Below, piece after piece: positions 1 through 10,965 of a DNA stretch of 64,000 nucleotides (position 1 is the stretch's first letter; every line of letters begins with the position of its first letter). Source of the DNA: Narthecium ossifragum (lineage: Eukaryota > Streptophyta > Magnoliopsida > Dioscoreales > Nartheciaceae); contig OY986966.1 in assembly GCA_963920575.1 (NCBI GenBank), positions 77,001 through 141,000 on the forward strand, given 5' to 3'. The notes beneath the pieces are model-generated. The model had not been told where the DNA came from. It was given only the letters and a program-made list of their open reading frames with translations, and made no database searches. A program made the translations under genes and the position numbers.

Positions 1-20
1 ACATTATTTTAGCTCCATGA

Positions 21-30
21 ACAGAAGAAG
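21..30. repeat. 10-bp target-site duplication, left copy
   Basis: ACAGAAGAAG is identical to 4298-4307 and abuts the outermost base of the foldback element. Confidence 0.85.
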
Positions 31-949
31 GAATTTTTTGCATTTTAGTATCCCTAAACTTTACTTTTGCCGGTTTAATACATTTGCCCTGTTTTTTTGC
101 AACTTAATACTCCATGGACATGGAAAACCCCATCTTACCCCTCACTTAACCCATGCCCATATGACACCACATACATGTCATGCCCTGTCACATGACGTGA
201 CATGGCATGTATGTTATAATAAGAACACGTACAAATGGAGTTAAACACGCGTATGAACTGAATAGAGGCTTTTCAAATCTTCTACTTACCCTTCCGTTCT
301 TCATCGGGAGATCGAGAGATCGAGAAAGCTTTACTCCATGTATATATATATATGGTTTCACTCACCTCACCTAGTCTTGTTTCTACCAGCTTTACTCTAT
401 TCTATATATCTTGTGGAGCAGCCTGCACCACTCATGGCACATGTTTTGAGTTACTCTTCTGACGAGTGGCACACATATATTGATATATATATTGGGATTT
501 ATGAGTTCTAGACTAGGATTCATTCTCTCTTCTCCAACATGCAGGGGATGTCATCTCCTTGAGATAGATTCATGCACCTTAATGCATGTCAGTTGGAAAC
601 CACCTTAGATTTTACGTCTGGTAATGTGGTTGATCGAAGGTCCACATGTTCTGATTAATCCATGAGCTAATGCTCATGAGAGTACTTTCTCGGACATGTA
701 TATGCATGCATTTTTAACTTCAAGAAAGTGGGCATATGTCAGATTCATGTTCATAATATTTGGAATCGATCGATGCATCACCTTTCATTAATTTCAGTAT
801 TCCAATTCACTAATTCATTGTGTTTGCCATGTAGTAGTTATATGTTGTTTGACTTCGATTAGATTGTACCAGTCTAAAGATCATTGAAGAGAATAGAAGG
901 AAAAGAAAAATATCTCAACTAGATCTTAAGTGGTTCATTTTAAAAGTAT

Positions 950-1400
950 GCATATAAACAACATTAAGAACGCGTATAAACACCAATGAATAGAATACAC
1001 CATATCAACGTGTAGAAACAACCAAAAGTACGCGTATAAACACGTAAATGTGCCAATCTACACAACGAAGTTGAATAGCGCATATAAAACCCATTAAATA
1101 TGCGTAAAAACTACAAATAGTACGCGTATAAACTTTTCTAAATGTGCCAACCTACAATAGCGCGTATAAAAGAGTAAATAGCGCGTATAAAACACCTTAA
1201 CAGCGCATATATAAAACAATAAGTACGCATATAAAAGAGACAAAGTACGCATAAAAACTAGTAAATAGCGCGTATAAAAGACCTTTACAACGCGTAGAAA
1301 CAACCATAAGTACGTTTAGAAACAACCATAAGTACGCGTATAAACAAGAGCGCATAGAAAACACCAAAAAGACACTTAGAAAGAACAAAAAGTACGCGTG
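950..1400. repeat. Degenerate iterons (GCGTATAAA) in foldback arm
   Basis: About 20 variants of the motif TACGCGTATAAAC occur at roughly 20-26 bp spacing in this part of the arm, with complementary copies in the opposite arm (about 1685-2140 and 2935-3390). The motif is itself partly palindromic (ACGCGT). It makes the inner third of each arm an interspersed short-repeat array. Its function is unknown; subterminal repeats of this kind often bind transposase. Confidence 0.7.
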
Positions 1401-2182
1401 TGAATGTTACATTTCTTAGCGCAAAAAATTATGTAGGATACGGGGACGAAAATAATGGTATTTATTTTTTCCACAATAGATGAGAGGAGAACACACCGCC
1501 TTGTGCCAAAAAAAAAAATTTAAAAGGATTAAGTCGGGATGAATAAGGGCTTAATCCTTTTAATTTTTTTTTTTGGCACAAGGCGGTGTGTTCTCCTCTC
1601 ATCTATTGTGGAAAAAATAAATACCATTATTTTCGTCCCCGTATCCTACATAATTTTTTGCGCTAAGAAATGTAGCATTCACACGCGTACTTTTTGTTCT
1701 TTCTAAGTGTCTTTTTGGTGTTTTCTATGCGCTCTTGTTTATACGCGTACTTATGGTTGTTTCTACACGTACTTATGGTTGTTTTTACGCATTGTAAAGG
1801 TCTTTTATACGCGCTATTTACTAGTTTTTACGCGTACTTTGTCTCTTTTATATGCGTACTTATTGTTTTATATACGCGTTGTTAAGGTGTTTTATACGCG
1901 CTATTTACTCTTTTATACGCGCTATTGTAGGTTGGCACATTTACTCGTTAATACGCGTACTATTTGTAATTTTTACGCATATTTAATGGGTTTTATATGC
2001 GTTATTCAACTTCGTTGTGTAGATTGGCACATTTACGTGTTTATACGCGTACTTTTGGTTGTTTCTACACGTTGATATGGTGTATTCTATCCATTGGTGT
2101 TTATACGCGTTCTTAATGTTGTTTATATGCGTACTTTTAAAATGAACCACTTAAGAACTAGTTGAGATATTTTTCTTTTCCT

Positions 2183-2382
2183 NNNNNNNNNNNNNNNNNN
2201 NNNNNNNNNNNNNNNNNNNNNNNNNNNNNNNNNNNNNNNNNNNNNNNNNNNNNNNNNNNNNNNNNNNNNNNNNNNNNNNNNNNNNNNNNNNNNNNNNNNN
2301 NNNNNNNNNNNNNNNNNNNNNNNNNNNNNNNNNNNNNNNNNNNNNNNNNNNNNNNNNNNNNNNNNNNNNNNNNNNNNNNNNN
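2183..2382. other. Assembly gap of 200 N
   Basis: An exact run of 200 N lies inside the right arm of the foldback. The 1,048 bp before it (1135-2182) match the 1,048 bp after it (2383-3430) at a constant offset of 1,248, so the gap joins two overlapping contig ends. Confidence 0.97.
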
Positions 2383-4297
2383 TTTCTAAATGTGCCAACC
2401 TACAATAGCGCGTATAAAAGAGTAAATAGCGCGTATAAAACACCTTAACAGCGCATATATAAAACAATAAGTACGCATATAAAAGAGACAAAGTACGCAT
2501 AAAAACTAGTAAATAGCGCGTATAAAAGACCTTTACAACGCGTAGAAACAACCATAAGTACGTTTAGAAACAACCATAAGTACGCGTATAAACAAGAGCG
2601 CATAGAAAACACCAAAAAGACACTTAGAAAGAACAAAAAGTACGCGTGTGAATGTTACATTTCTTAGCGCAAAAAATTATGTAGGATACGGGGACGAAAA
2701 TAATGGTATTTATTTTTTCCACAATAGATGAGAGGAGAACACACCGCCTTGTGCCAAAAAAAAAAATTTAAAAGGATTAAGTCGGGATGAATAAGGGCTT
2801 AATCCTTTTAATTTTTTTTTTTGGCACAAGGCGGTGTGTTCTCCTCTCATCTATTGTGGAAAAAATAAATACCATTATTTTCGTCCCCGTATCCTACATA
2901 ATTTTTTGCGCTAAGAAATGTAGCATTCACACGCGTACTTTTTGTTCTTTCTAAGTGTCTTTTTGGTGTTTTCTATGCGCTCTTGTTTATACGCGTACTT
3001 ATGGTTGTTTCTACACGTACTTATGGTTGTTTTTACGCATTGTAAAGGTCTTTTATACGCGCTATTTACTAGTTTTTACGCGTACTTTGTCTCTTTTATA
3101 TGCGTACTTATTGTTTTATATACGCGTTGTTAAGGTGTTTTATACGCGCTATTTACTCTTTTATACGCGCTATTGTAGGTTGGCACATTTACTCGTTAAT
3201 ACGCGTACTATTTGTAATTTTTACGCATATTTAATGGGTTTTATATGCGTTATTCAACTTCGTTGTGTAGATTGGCACATTTACGTGTTTATACGCGTAC
3301 TTTTGGTTGTTTCTACACGTTGATATGGTGTATTCTATCCATTGGTGTTTATACGCGTTCTTAATGTTGTTTATATGCGTACTTTTAAAATGAACCACTT
3401 AAGAACTAGTTGAGATATTTTTCTTTTCCTTCTGTTCTCTTCAATGATCTTTAGACTTGTACAATCTAATCGAAGTCAAACAACATATAACTACTACATG
3501 GCAAACACAATGAATTAGTGAATTGGAATACTGAAATTAATGAAAGATGATGCATCGATCGATTCCAAATATTATGAACATGAATCTGACATATGCCCAC
3601 TTTCTTGAAGTTAAAAATGCATGCATATACATGTCCGAGAAAGTACTCTCATGAGCATTAGCTCATGGATTAATCAGAACATGTGGACCTTCGATCAACC
3701 ACATTACCAGACGTAAAATCTAAGGTGGTTTCCAACTGACATGCATTAAGGTGCATGAATCTATCTCAAGGAGATGACATCCCCTGCATGTTGGAGAAGA
3801 GAGAATGAATCCTAGTCTAGAACTCATAAATCCCAATATATATATCAATATATGTGTGCCACTCGTCAGAAGAGTAACTCAAAACATGTGCCATGAGTGG
3901 TGCAGGCTGCTCCACAAGATATATAGAATAGAGTAAAGCTGGTAGAAACAAGACTAGGTGAGGTGAGTGAAACCATATATATATATACATGGAGTAAAGC
4001 TTTCTCGATCTCTCGATCTCCCGATGAAGAACGGAAGGGTAAGTAGAATATTTGAAAAGCCTCTATTCAGTTCATACGCGTGTTTAACTCCATTTGTACG
4101 TGTTCTTATTATAACATACATGCCATGTCACGTCATGTGACAGGGCATGACATGTATGTGGTGTCATATGGGCATGGGTTAAGTGAGGGGTAAGATGGGG
4201 TTTTCCATGTCCATGGAGTATTAAGTTGCAAAAAAACAGGGCAAAGGTATTAAACCGGCAAAAGTAAAGTTTAGGGGTACTAAAATGCAAAAAATTC

Positions 4298-4307
4298 ACA
4301 GAAGAAG
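4298..4307. repeat. 10-bp target-site duplication, right copy
   Basis: ACAGAAGAAG is identical to 21-30 and directly follows the right end of the foldback element. Confidence 0.85.
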
Positions 4308-5531
4308 TGATATCACACGTTCCAAGAGTATGCCATGTACACTGTCAAACAGGTACATGTACAGGTAAGAGAAAATAACGTAGAAACATTAATAAGTAGC
4401 AAGGGGCTACACTTCAATGGAGAATTAATGAAGCAAAATAAACCCGAAGAATACATAGGAGTATATACAAAAGACCAATTTGCAATATTTTACCCTCCAG
4501 AACATGAAATTCAACTTAAAGAAGAATACATAGGAGTATATACAAAAGATCCATTTGCAACATTTTACCCTCCAGGACATGAAATTCAACTTAAAGACCA
4601 ACCACATGAAATCCAGGCTTCAAGCCCTTGTTTCCAAGCCCAAGTCTGTAGATTCAATCGTCATCGGCATCTTCCTCCTCTCCCTCCTACAGACAAGCAA
4701 ACCACTAATATTAGGACCAACAGCTAGCTACACCTTAAAGGATACCATTTTGACATCGTAAATATCAGCATTATCTGCAAAATGCATATCCAAGGCTTAG
4801 CTGTGAGCTCCAAATTACTAAATGCAACAAGCATGGATGTTGTCTATTCTTTTCTTTTCTTTTTTTCTTGTTTTGACAAAAAGGCACCAAAACCGAATAT
4901 GCAACATAGGATACAGCTGTGCACAACCAAAATTAACAAAGCCCCATAACCGCAGCCAGGTGAAACTGAAGATAACTGACCTCAGGGTCAATACTAAATG
5001 CCAACCAACCCATGGTAATCTTACATAGCTACCAACAGCAAGTCTTCCATGACAGTGTCGAAACAAGTTCACATAATTTCTCCAGAGAATATGTTGAAGG
5101 GTGTAATAAACCTTATCCCCTGTACAACCACTATCCTTTATACATGCTAAGTGCCCATAAAGCACAGGAAATTGCTAAAAACACCTATTGCTTGTGAATT
5201 GCTTCAACCTCTTGGTGTAACACCCACCTCGAACCAACTAGAGATTCAAAATCTTGCTTAAGAGGATAGATATTACACATGATTTATCATGGTCGATGCT
5301 TCATCGAACTGACTGATCATCTAGTGAGATATCAACCATCACTTAATAGTCACCTTTTAAGTTCTACGACTCATAACTCTTTCTTCACACAAGCATTTAT
5401 TCTCATTATTCTCAATGAGGACCACAAGCTCCCCATCTACTTCACTGTAATTATCCATATCCTTGCCTTCTCTTGCGCAGCAACTTAATAATGTTACAAA
5501 TATAAACAGATGTCAAATCGTCATTGATAAA
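4308..5531. other. Stretch between foldback and HMGB gene; 3' UTR candidate
   Basis: No convincing coding gene. At 4446-4595 a 75-bp unit is present twice in tandem. The rest (about 4600-5531) lies downstream of the HMGB stop codon on the minus strand and probably contains its 3' UTR. No clear polyadenylation signal was assigned. Confidence 0.5.
4446..4595. repeat. 75-bp tandem duplication (2 copies)
   Basis: Units 4446-4520 and 4521-4595 differ at only a few positions. The unit is a multiple of three and stays open on both strands, but neither reading resembles a known protein, so it is treated as non-coding. Confidence 0.8.
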
Positions 5532-7571
5532 TCAGATGTCAAATATAGGCAGGTGCAGGACAATTGACAGCAGTCTTAGAAAGGTCACCTCTCCACTTTC
5601 GTCGACAGCGTCATCATCATCATCATGCACTTCGGACTTGAACGTATCCAACTCCTCCCCATCATCAGCTGTGCTCTCCTAAAGTTAAAGCAATAACCAC
5701 CACATTTAATTACAACAAGCTAAGATGCCTCAAAATGCCAGGCTGACTTAGCATTTGTACCTACCTGCTTCTTGTTGTAAGCCAACATTTGCGTCTCATA
5801 CTCGCTTTTCTTCTTTGCAGCTTTGGCCTCATATGGAGCCTTTTCCTGATAATTAGTGAGAAGACAAGGTTTCTTCTAACTATATGAAGCCAAAAGCCAC
5901 CACTAGGACTTACAGATATTTAGCTTTGATGGTTTAGAAAGATGTGCTATGAATATTATGAAGAACTTTTTAACTGCATACTTTTTCCTTAAATGAACTT
6001 ACAATTAGTAGATAACAAGATAAACAAGCAAGCAACCATATAACATGCGTTATGGACAAGTCTATTCCGCAGCATACAAGAAGATCAGCACCCATTCGTT
6101 TGTAAGTTAACATAATTGAGCATATAAACAGACTTACAGCATCAGACATTGACTTCCACTTCGCACCACCAGCTTTGCCAATCTTCAATAGCAAAAACAT
6201 GTTAAAGTCCACATATATCAAGCAGATACCAGCAGACTAATTGGTTATCTGACTACATTTTGCTGAGACAAAGTCATACAACTGAGACAGCTTTCACATT
6301 GGGATGTTCTTGCTTGTATAACTTCCTGAACTCCTCACTGTCAAAGTTTAACAGAAGGTTACCAATAACAAGATAAATCCAGAATCCTTACAGTAAATTT
6401 CTGCACCAAAAAAATGGAAATAGCAATTGCTACTTACAGGAAAACAAAGAAAGCGCTAGAAGGCCTCTTCGGTTTGTTAGGATCCTTCTTTGCATTTTTC
6501 ACACTCCTAGACTGCTTGTTACTACTCTTATCTGCCTTAATAGCAGCCTTCCGCTTCCCCACCTTTCTGAAATAAAGGAATAACATGGTGATCAGCTATC
6601 TATACTCCTATCTGTCTCAATAGCATTGCTACCTGCATTTTTTCTGGACAAAGAGAAAGAGAGGCATGCATGGCTATCATTACACCGTGCAACTATGGGC
6701 CCAAGCACCATCAAACAATCAACCATTACCAAGTGATGATAAAACCCCACACTGCATGCCGAGGTTCTCCTTTTACTCAATCAAAAAGGAAGGCTGACAA
6801 TTCGGACCTCAGTCTTGACTGGATAATGTTCTAAAACGTTAACTTGGAAAAGTCAAATGAGTGACCCAACCAAGTATTTGTTAAGAAAGCAATTCATAAA
6901 AATCTTTTGAACTCCACGTTAGAAAATTATGAAACAGTGGGACTAACGCCCAAACTCAAGGAACATGGTATAACATGAAAATATTGATTTCTCTCCAACA
7001 GTGCAGAATATATTCAAACTTTGCATTACCAGTCACTAGCCAAAAGCATGGGCTACTGCACAGCAAATATCTTGAGAAAAAGTCAACAATGCACAAAGAA
7101 AAGGCACATTCCTTGAGCATCTCTATTTCTCGCCAATTACCAAGCAGAGATCACAACATAAATTAAAGATAAAGAGGGAAGAGAGAGGGAGGAAAAGCCC
7201 CTTCGTTGCAATCATCAACAAGCCAAAAGATTGGAAACTATTAGGTCACAAAAAGACAGACATGAAACTGGTTCAGTCAGTTGGAAAAAGGGAAATGGCT
7301 GGCAAAGAAGAAAAGAAAAGAAAAAGAAATCACACTTTTAATTTGCTCTGATCACATTCAACCAAAAAACTCCAATCTTCAATAGCTGCTGAGCTCAATT
7401 ACCAACAATCATATAACAGAAAACTATGCTAGAGAGAAAACAGAACTGGTGCATAAAGAAAATCAGTGCTCAAGTAGCAGCGGCAGAGGCAAGCATTGAC
7501 CTGTCATCAACTGGCTTTAGTGCGTCCTTGGTGTCACTCTTTGTCACCTCTTTCCCCTTGCCCCCCTTCAT
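5532..7571 (-). CDS. HMGB: HMGB-type high-mobility-group chromatin protein
   Basis: Plant HMGB proteins are nuclear DNA-bending proteins with one HMG box between a basic N-terminus and an acidic tail. Six coding exons read on the minus strand: 7501-7571, 6438-6566, 6280-6337, 6138-6182, 5765-5845 and 5532-5678. All have GT-AG borders and keep one frame, giving about 176 aa. The start MKGGKGKEVT is the usual HMGB N-terminus. A basic stretch is followed by the HMG box at about residues 52-126 (KDPNKPKRPSSAFFVF, KAGGAKWKSMSDA, EKAPYEAKA). The tail contains DDGEELD and DDDDDAVDESGE. The last about 18 residues after SGE are hydrophobic and unlike other HMGBs, so a further 3' intron or exon may have been missed. 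The 5' UTR probably continues across an intron to about 8300-8500. Confidence 0.85.
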
Positions 7572-8771
7572 ATTCAAGATGAAAACTTCCTGCAAGAATC
7601 GTTTAATAGAATGAGAAAGATGCTATTTGGTGTTGGAAAGAAGAGCTAGTGCGACAATGCTTCAGCCTCCACAGTGTGAACTGGCAGTGTACCTCAAGGC
7701 CTTCTCGTCTTATATGTATTATCACAAAATCTAATTCAACTCTTCGATCCAAAGAAAAACCAGTTGAGCAAAGAGCTCCAGTTCAGATAACAAACAAGAA
7801 GAAAGACCATTGAGCAGCTTCGTGTTGACAAAAAGACTATATGACAAATGGCTCATGCGATGTTCATGGACTTAAAACTTTACAAGGATAGACGAAAGGA
7901 CAAACACGAACCAGTATAGACAGACTCTCGCGAGGAAAAACAAGAGCTATTTAGCATACATGGCACTATTTATATTCTACGTATGCAATTCTCCTCGTTT
8001 GGTGACGACTCTATGATTGAAATTGATCATAAAGAGTCAGCTCAAAGATAAGTTTGGCGTAGCGAAGGTAAAACCCTATTGCCTAATGCACGAGAAGCAC
8101 CAACCATGGTAGAGAAAATGGACATATATGTAGAAAGCAAACTGTATCGAAGAAAGAAAACGAAGCAGAAAGTGGTAGCTACCGAGGAATTCAACTTATT
8201 AGGGAAGTCGGAATCAGCTACCTGCTGATCCTCCCTCCAAAGCAGTTAGTTGTGGGTTGGTGAGGAAAACGGAATCATAGCGGTCGAGAATTGGAGAGCA
8301 GCAGTTAAAAGGAGAAATATAAGGTAGGGCATAAGGCGTAAAGATTGTAAGGAGGAGGAGGAGACAAGGTGGAAAACGGAGATAGAAAAGCTAACCTCGG
8401 GCTCAGGGATAGGAAGCAAAGGAAAAGGGAGGCAGCCACCAGCAGCAGCAGCAGCAGCGAAAAGAGAGCACCGGGAAGAACAACCAAAAACTCCTCCGCG
8501 ATTGATCCGCCACGAGTTAGGTCAGGACTCGGTACAGTTGTACAGTTGTAGGTGGGCTTATTTTTGGAATTAATAATGTTTCCTCACAGACACGGCCCAC
8601 AGGCAGGCGGGCGGATAGGCGGGGTTACGGGAGGGCTCGTTTGATGGGGCTAATTTTATTCTGAATCAAGGGATTTTTTTTTATGATTTTGAAAATAATT
8701 TTGTAATGATTATTTAGAATAAAGAAAAAAAAATGAGGAGGTGGAATAACTTTATAATCATTACTTGGAAT
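7572..8771. other. HMGB upstream region with probable 5' UTR intron
   Basis: No separate gene is seen. A CT-rich and CTG-repeat stretch at about 8330-8500 (minus strand) looks like a 5' leader for the HMGB gene, which would imply a 5' UTR intron of about 0.75 kb. From about 8560 the sequence turns into AT-rich intergenic DNA. Confidence 0.4.
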
Positions 8772-9154
8772 TAGGGGTGAGTATTCGGTTCTCGGTCCAG
8801 AACCGAAGAACCGAATTTTTTCCGATCCTGTTTTTAGAGAATCGAACTGAACCGAACTTATGAATGAACCGAACCGAACCGAACTTGTTCGGTTCCAAAC
8901 CGAACTGAACTTTTTGGAACCGAACCGAACTTTTTAGACCATAGGTTCATAGGCTAAGGCATGTATGAAAACTTCGATTCTGACCCAAACCAAACCGAAT
9001 TTTTTTTAAAGAACCGAACCGAACCCAAACCGAAACCCGAACTTTTCATACATCCCAGAACCGAACCGAATCGAAAAACCGAAAAAACCGAAAAAACCGA
9101 ACTAATTCGGTTCGGTTCGATTCTTCGGGTTCGGTTCGGTTCTGCTCACCCCTA
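8772..9154. mobile_element. hAT-type MITE rich in CCGAA pentamers, copy 1
   Basis: Terminal inverted repeats TAGGGGTGAG and CTCACCCCTA are flanked by 8-bp direct repeats CTTGGAAT (8764-8771) and TTTGGAAT (9155-9162), one mismatch. An 8-bp duplication with TAGGGGTG ends fits the hAT superfamily. The 383-bp interior is made largely of ACCGAACCGAAC-type pentamers on one side and their complement on the other, so the whole element can fold back. No ORF belongs to it. Confidence 0.82.
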
Positions 9155-9198
9155 TTTGGAATAGAGAAAGCTGTTTGGGGATAAAGTATGGAATAAGT

Positions 9199-9646
9199 TA
9201 AGGCTGAGAATTCGGTAAAAACCGAATCGAATTACCGAATACCGAATTACCGAATTACCGAAATTTCATGATTTTAAAAACCGAACCGAACCGAATTAGG
9301 GTATAAAACCGAACCGAACCGAACCGAATTAATTCGGTACACTAATTTAAAAACCGAACCGAACCGAATTCATGAAAAAACCGAACTGAACCGAAAAAAC
9401 CGAAATACCGAAATTTTTTTACTTACAATATAAAACCGAACCGAAATAAGCTATATAATTTTAAAAATTTCGGTATTTCGGTATTTACCGAATTTTAAAA
9501 ATAAAAACCGAAACCGAACCGAATACCGAATTTTTGACAAAAAAAAAACCGAACCGAACCGAATTTACCGAAAAACCGAACCGAATTGTTCGGTTCGGTT
9601 CGGTTCGGTTCGGTTCTAAAAATTCGGTTCGGTTTTGCTCACCCTA
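9199..9646. mobile_element. hAT-type MITE rich in CCGAA pentamers, copy 2
   Basis: Ends TAAGGCTGAG and CTCACCCTA are more diverged than in copy 1, but the 8-bp target-site duplication GAATAAGT is perfect (9191-9198 and 9647-9654). The interior is again a palindromic field of ACCGAA pentamers mixed with TTACCGAA variants. Confidence 0.82.
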
Positions 9647-9654
9647 GAATAAGT

Positions 9655-10348
9655 AGTGGATTCGGGAATATTTCAGCATTATTCCCTCCCTTAACCTGGG
9701 TTAAGGGTTATTCCTATTTGGTATGGGGCCTTATCATTCAACCTCAGCCCGGTTTGGTTCCAGGACAGACCATCCGGGGTTAAAAGATTTTGGGTTAAAA
9801 AAATAGGGATAATAAGTGGAGATAAAGTTATTCCACTTTTGATGTTTGGGTGAAAAAAAAAATAAATCAGTAATGATTACTTGAAATAAGAAAATGACGT
9901 TTGGTCGTAAAAGATGGAATAATGGTAGGAATTGTAGTTTATTATTTATAAATACTGAAAATACCCTTAAGTGGGTATATTGAGAATTTGATCATAAATT
10001 ATGAAAATCTTAACATGCTCGCGTTGAAGATTATAATATTTGAATAGATTATTAAGTTAAGTTTTCGGTATTTGTATGTAAATCGTACAAAATTTATATT
10101 ATTATATTATTACGTAAAATAGAGTAAAAATATATTATAATAAAATATAATATTATCATCCTACCCCGCCTTATTCAACGCCTCCCTCTCCTATCGACGC
10201 CCGCTCGTTTGCCATCGTAGGCGGCGATGCCTGGTCCTTCTCCATTGGATTGTATATATTATTAATAAGATAAAATATTATTATTTTTAATATTAATAAA
10301 ATAGTATTTATTTTAATAATAATATATATTATTAATTAATATTAAAAT
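9655..10348. other. AT-rich intergenic DNA
   Basis: No gene is seen. The stretch contains diverged MITE-like text and a short GC-rich island at about 10165-10245 with no usable reading frame. Confidence 0.5.
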
Positions 10349-10965
10349 GGTGACATTGTAATGCATCCCATGCGAACCACTTATATTAATAAAATATAAT
10401 TATTTTAATATATATTATTAAAATAAATAAATTCTTACATGATGTTGATCAATCATGGTATGACACGTGGCATGTGGGACCCACTTATATTAATATTTTA
10501 TTATAATACATATTAACAATATTATCTAATACACTACGTATAGGAAATTGTTTCTATATGCGTAAAAAAATTTATACACTCATAAAAATACTTACAAAAA
10601 TGTTTATGCGCTTACAAAATATTTCCACCTAGAAAAACAAACACGCACAAAAAATGTTACAACACGCACAAAATTGTTTATACGCTCAAAACAAAATTTG
10701 CGTGTGTGTTTGTAAGCGCATAAAAAAGTCTACGCACGTAGAAACAATTTCTTACACGTAATATATTAAATAATATTAATAATATGTTAATTATAATAAG
10801 ATATTAATATAGATTGGTTCCACATGCCATGTATCATACCGTGATTGATCCAAATCATGTTAAAAGTATTTTATTTTTATATTTTTTAATAATATATATT
10901 AAAATTATATTAATATATTAATATAAGTGGGTCTGCATTGGATGTATTGATATGCATGACCATAA
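10349..10965. mobile_element. Second foldback-like inverted repeat
   Basis: About 250-270 bp from 10349 (GGTGACATTG) return as reverse complement up to 10965 (CGTCACC), at roughly 75-85% similarity by eye. For example TGGTATGACACGTGGCATGT in the left arm matches the complement of ACATGCCATGTATCATACC in the right. The centre at about 10550-10750 carries GCGTAAAA, ACACGCAC and GCGCATAAA words similar in style to the iterons of the element at 31-4297. No target-site duplication was found, so the class is open. Confidence 0.6.

Larger units (their letters stand above)
31..4297. mobile_element. Foldback Mutator-like element with ~1.5-kb inverted arms
   Basis: The sequence from 31 (GAATTTTTTGCATTTTAGTA) to about 1533 reappears as its reverse complement ending at 4297 (TACTAAAATGCAAAAAATTC). 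The 10-bp word ACAGAAGAAG lies directly outside both ends (21-30 and 4298-4307). A 10-bp target-site duplication with very long terminal inverted repeats is characteristic of Mutator-like elements. A short loop of about 16 bp (1534-1549, repeated at 2782-2797) separates the arms, so the element is almost pure palindrome. No transposase-like ORF was found; the ORFs here are shadows of the repeat. As assembled it is 4,267 bp. Removing the gap-associated duplication gives about 3.0 kb. Confidence 0.85.

Noticed and set aside
1094..3323. Several ORFs of 60-142 codons in the foldback element
   Set aside because: They arise from the GCGTATAAA iterons (repetitive LYTRY/YAYL peptides), occur in mirrored form on both strands, and one runs through the N gap.
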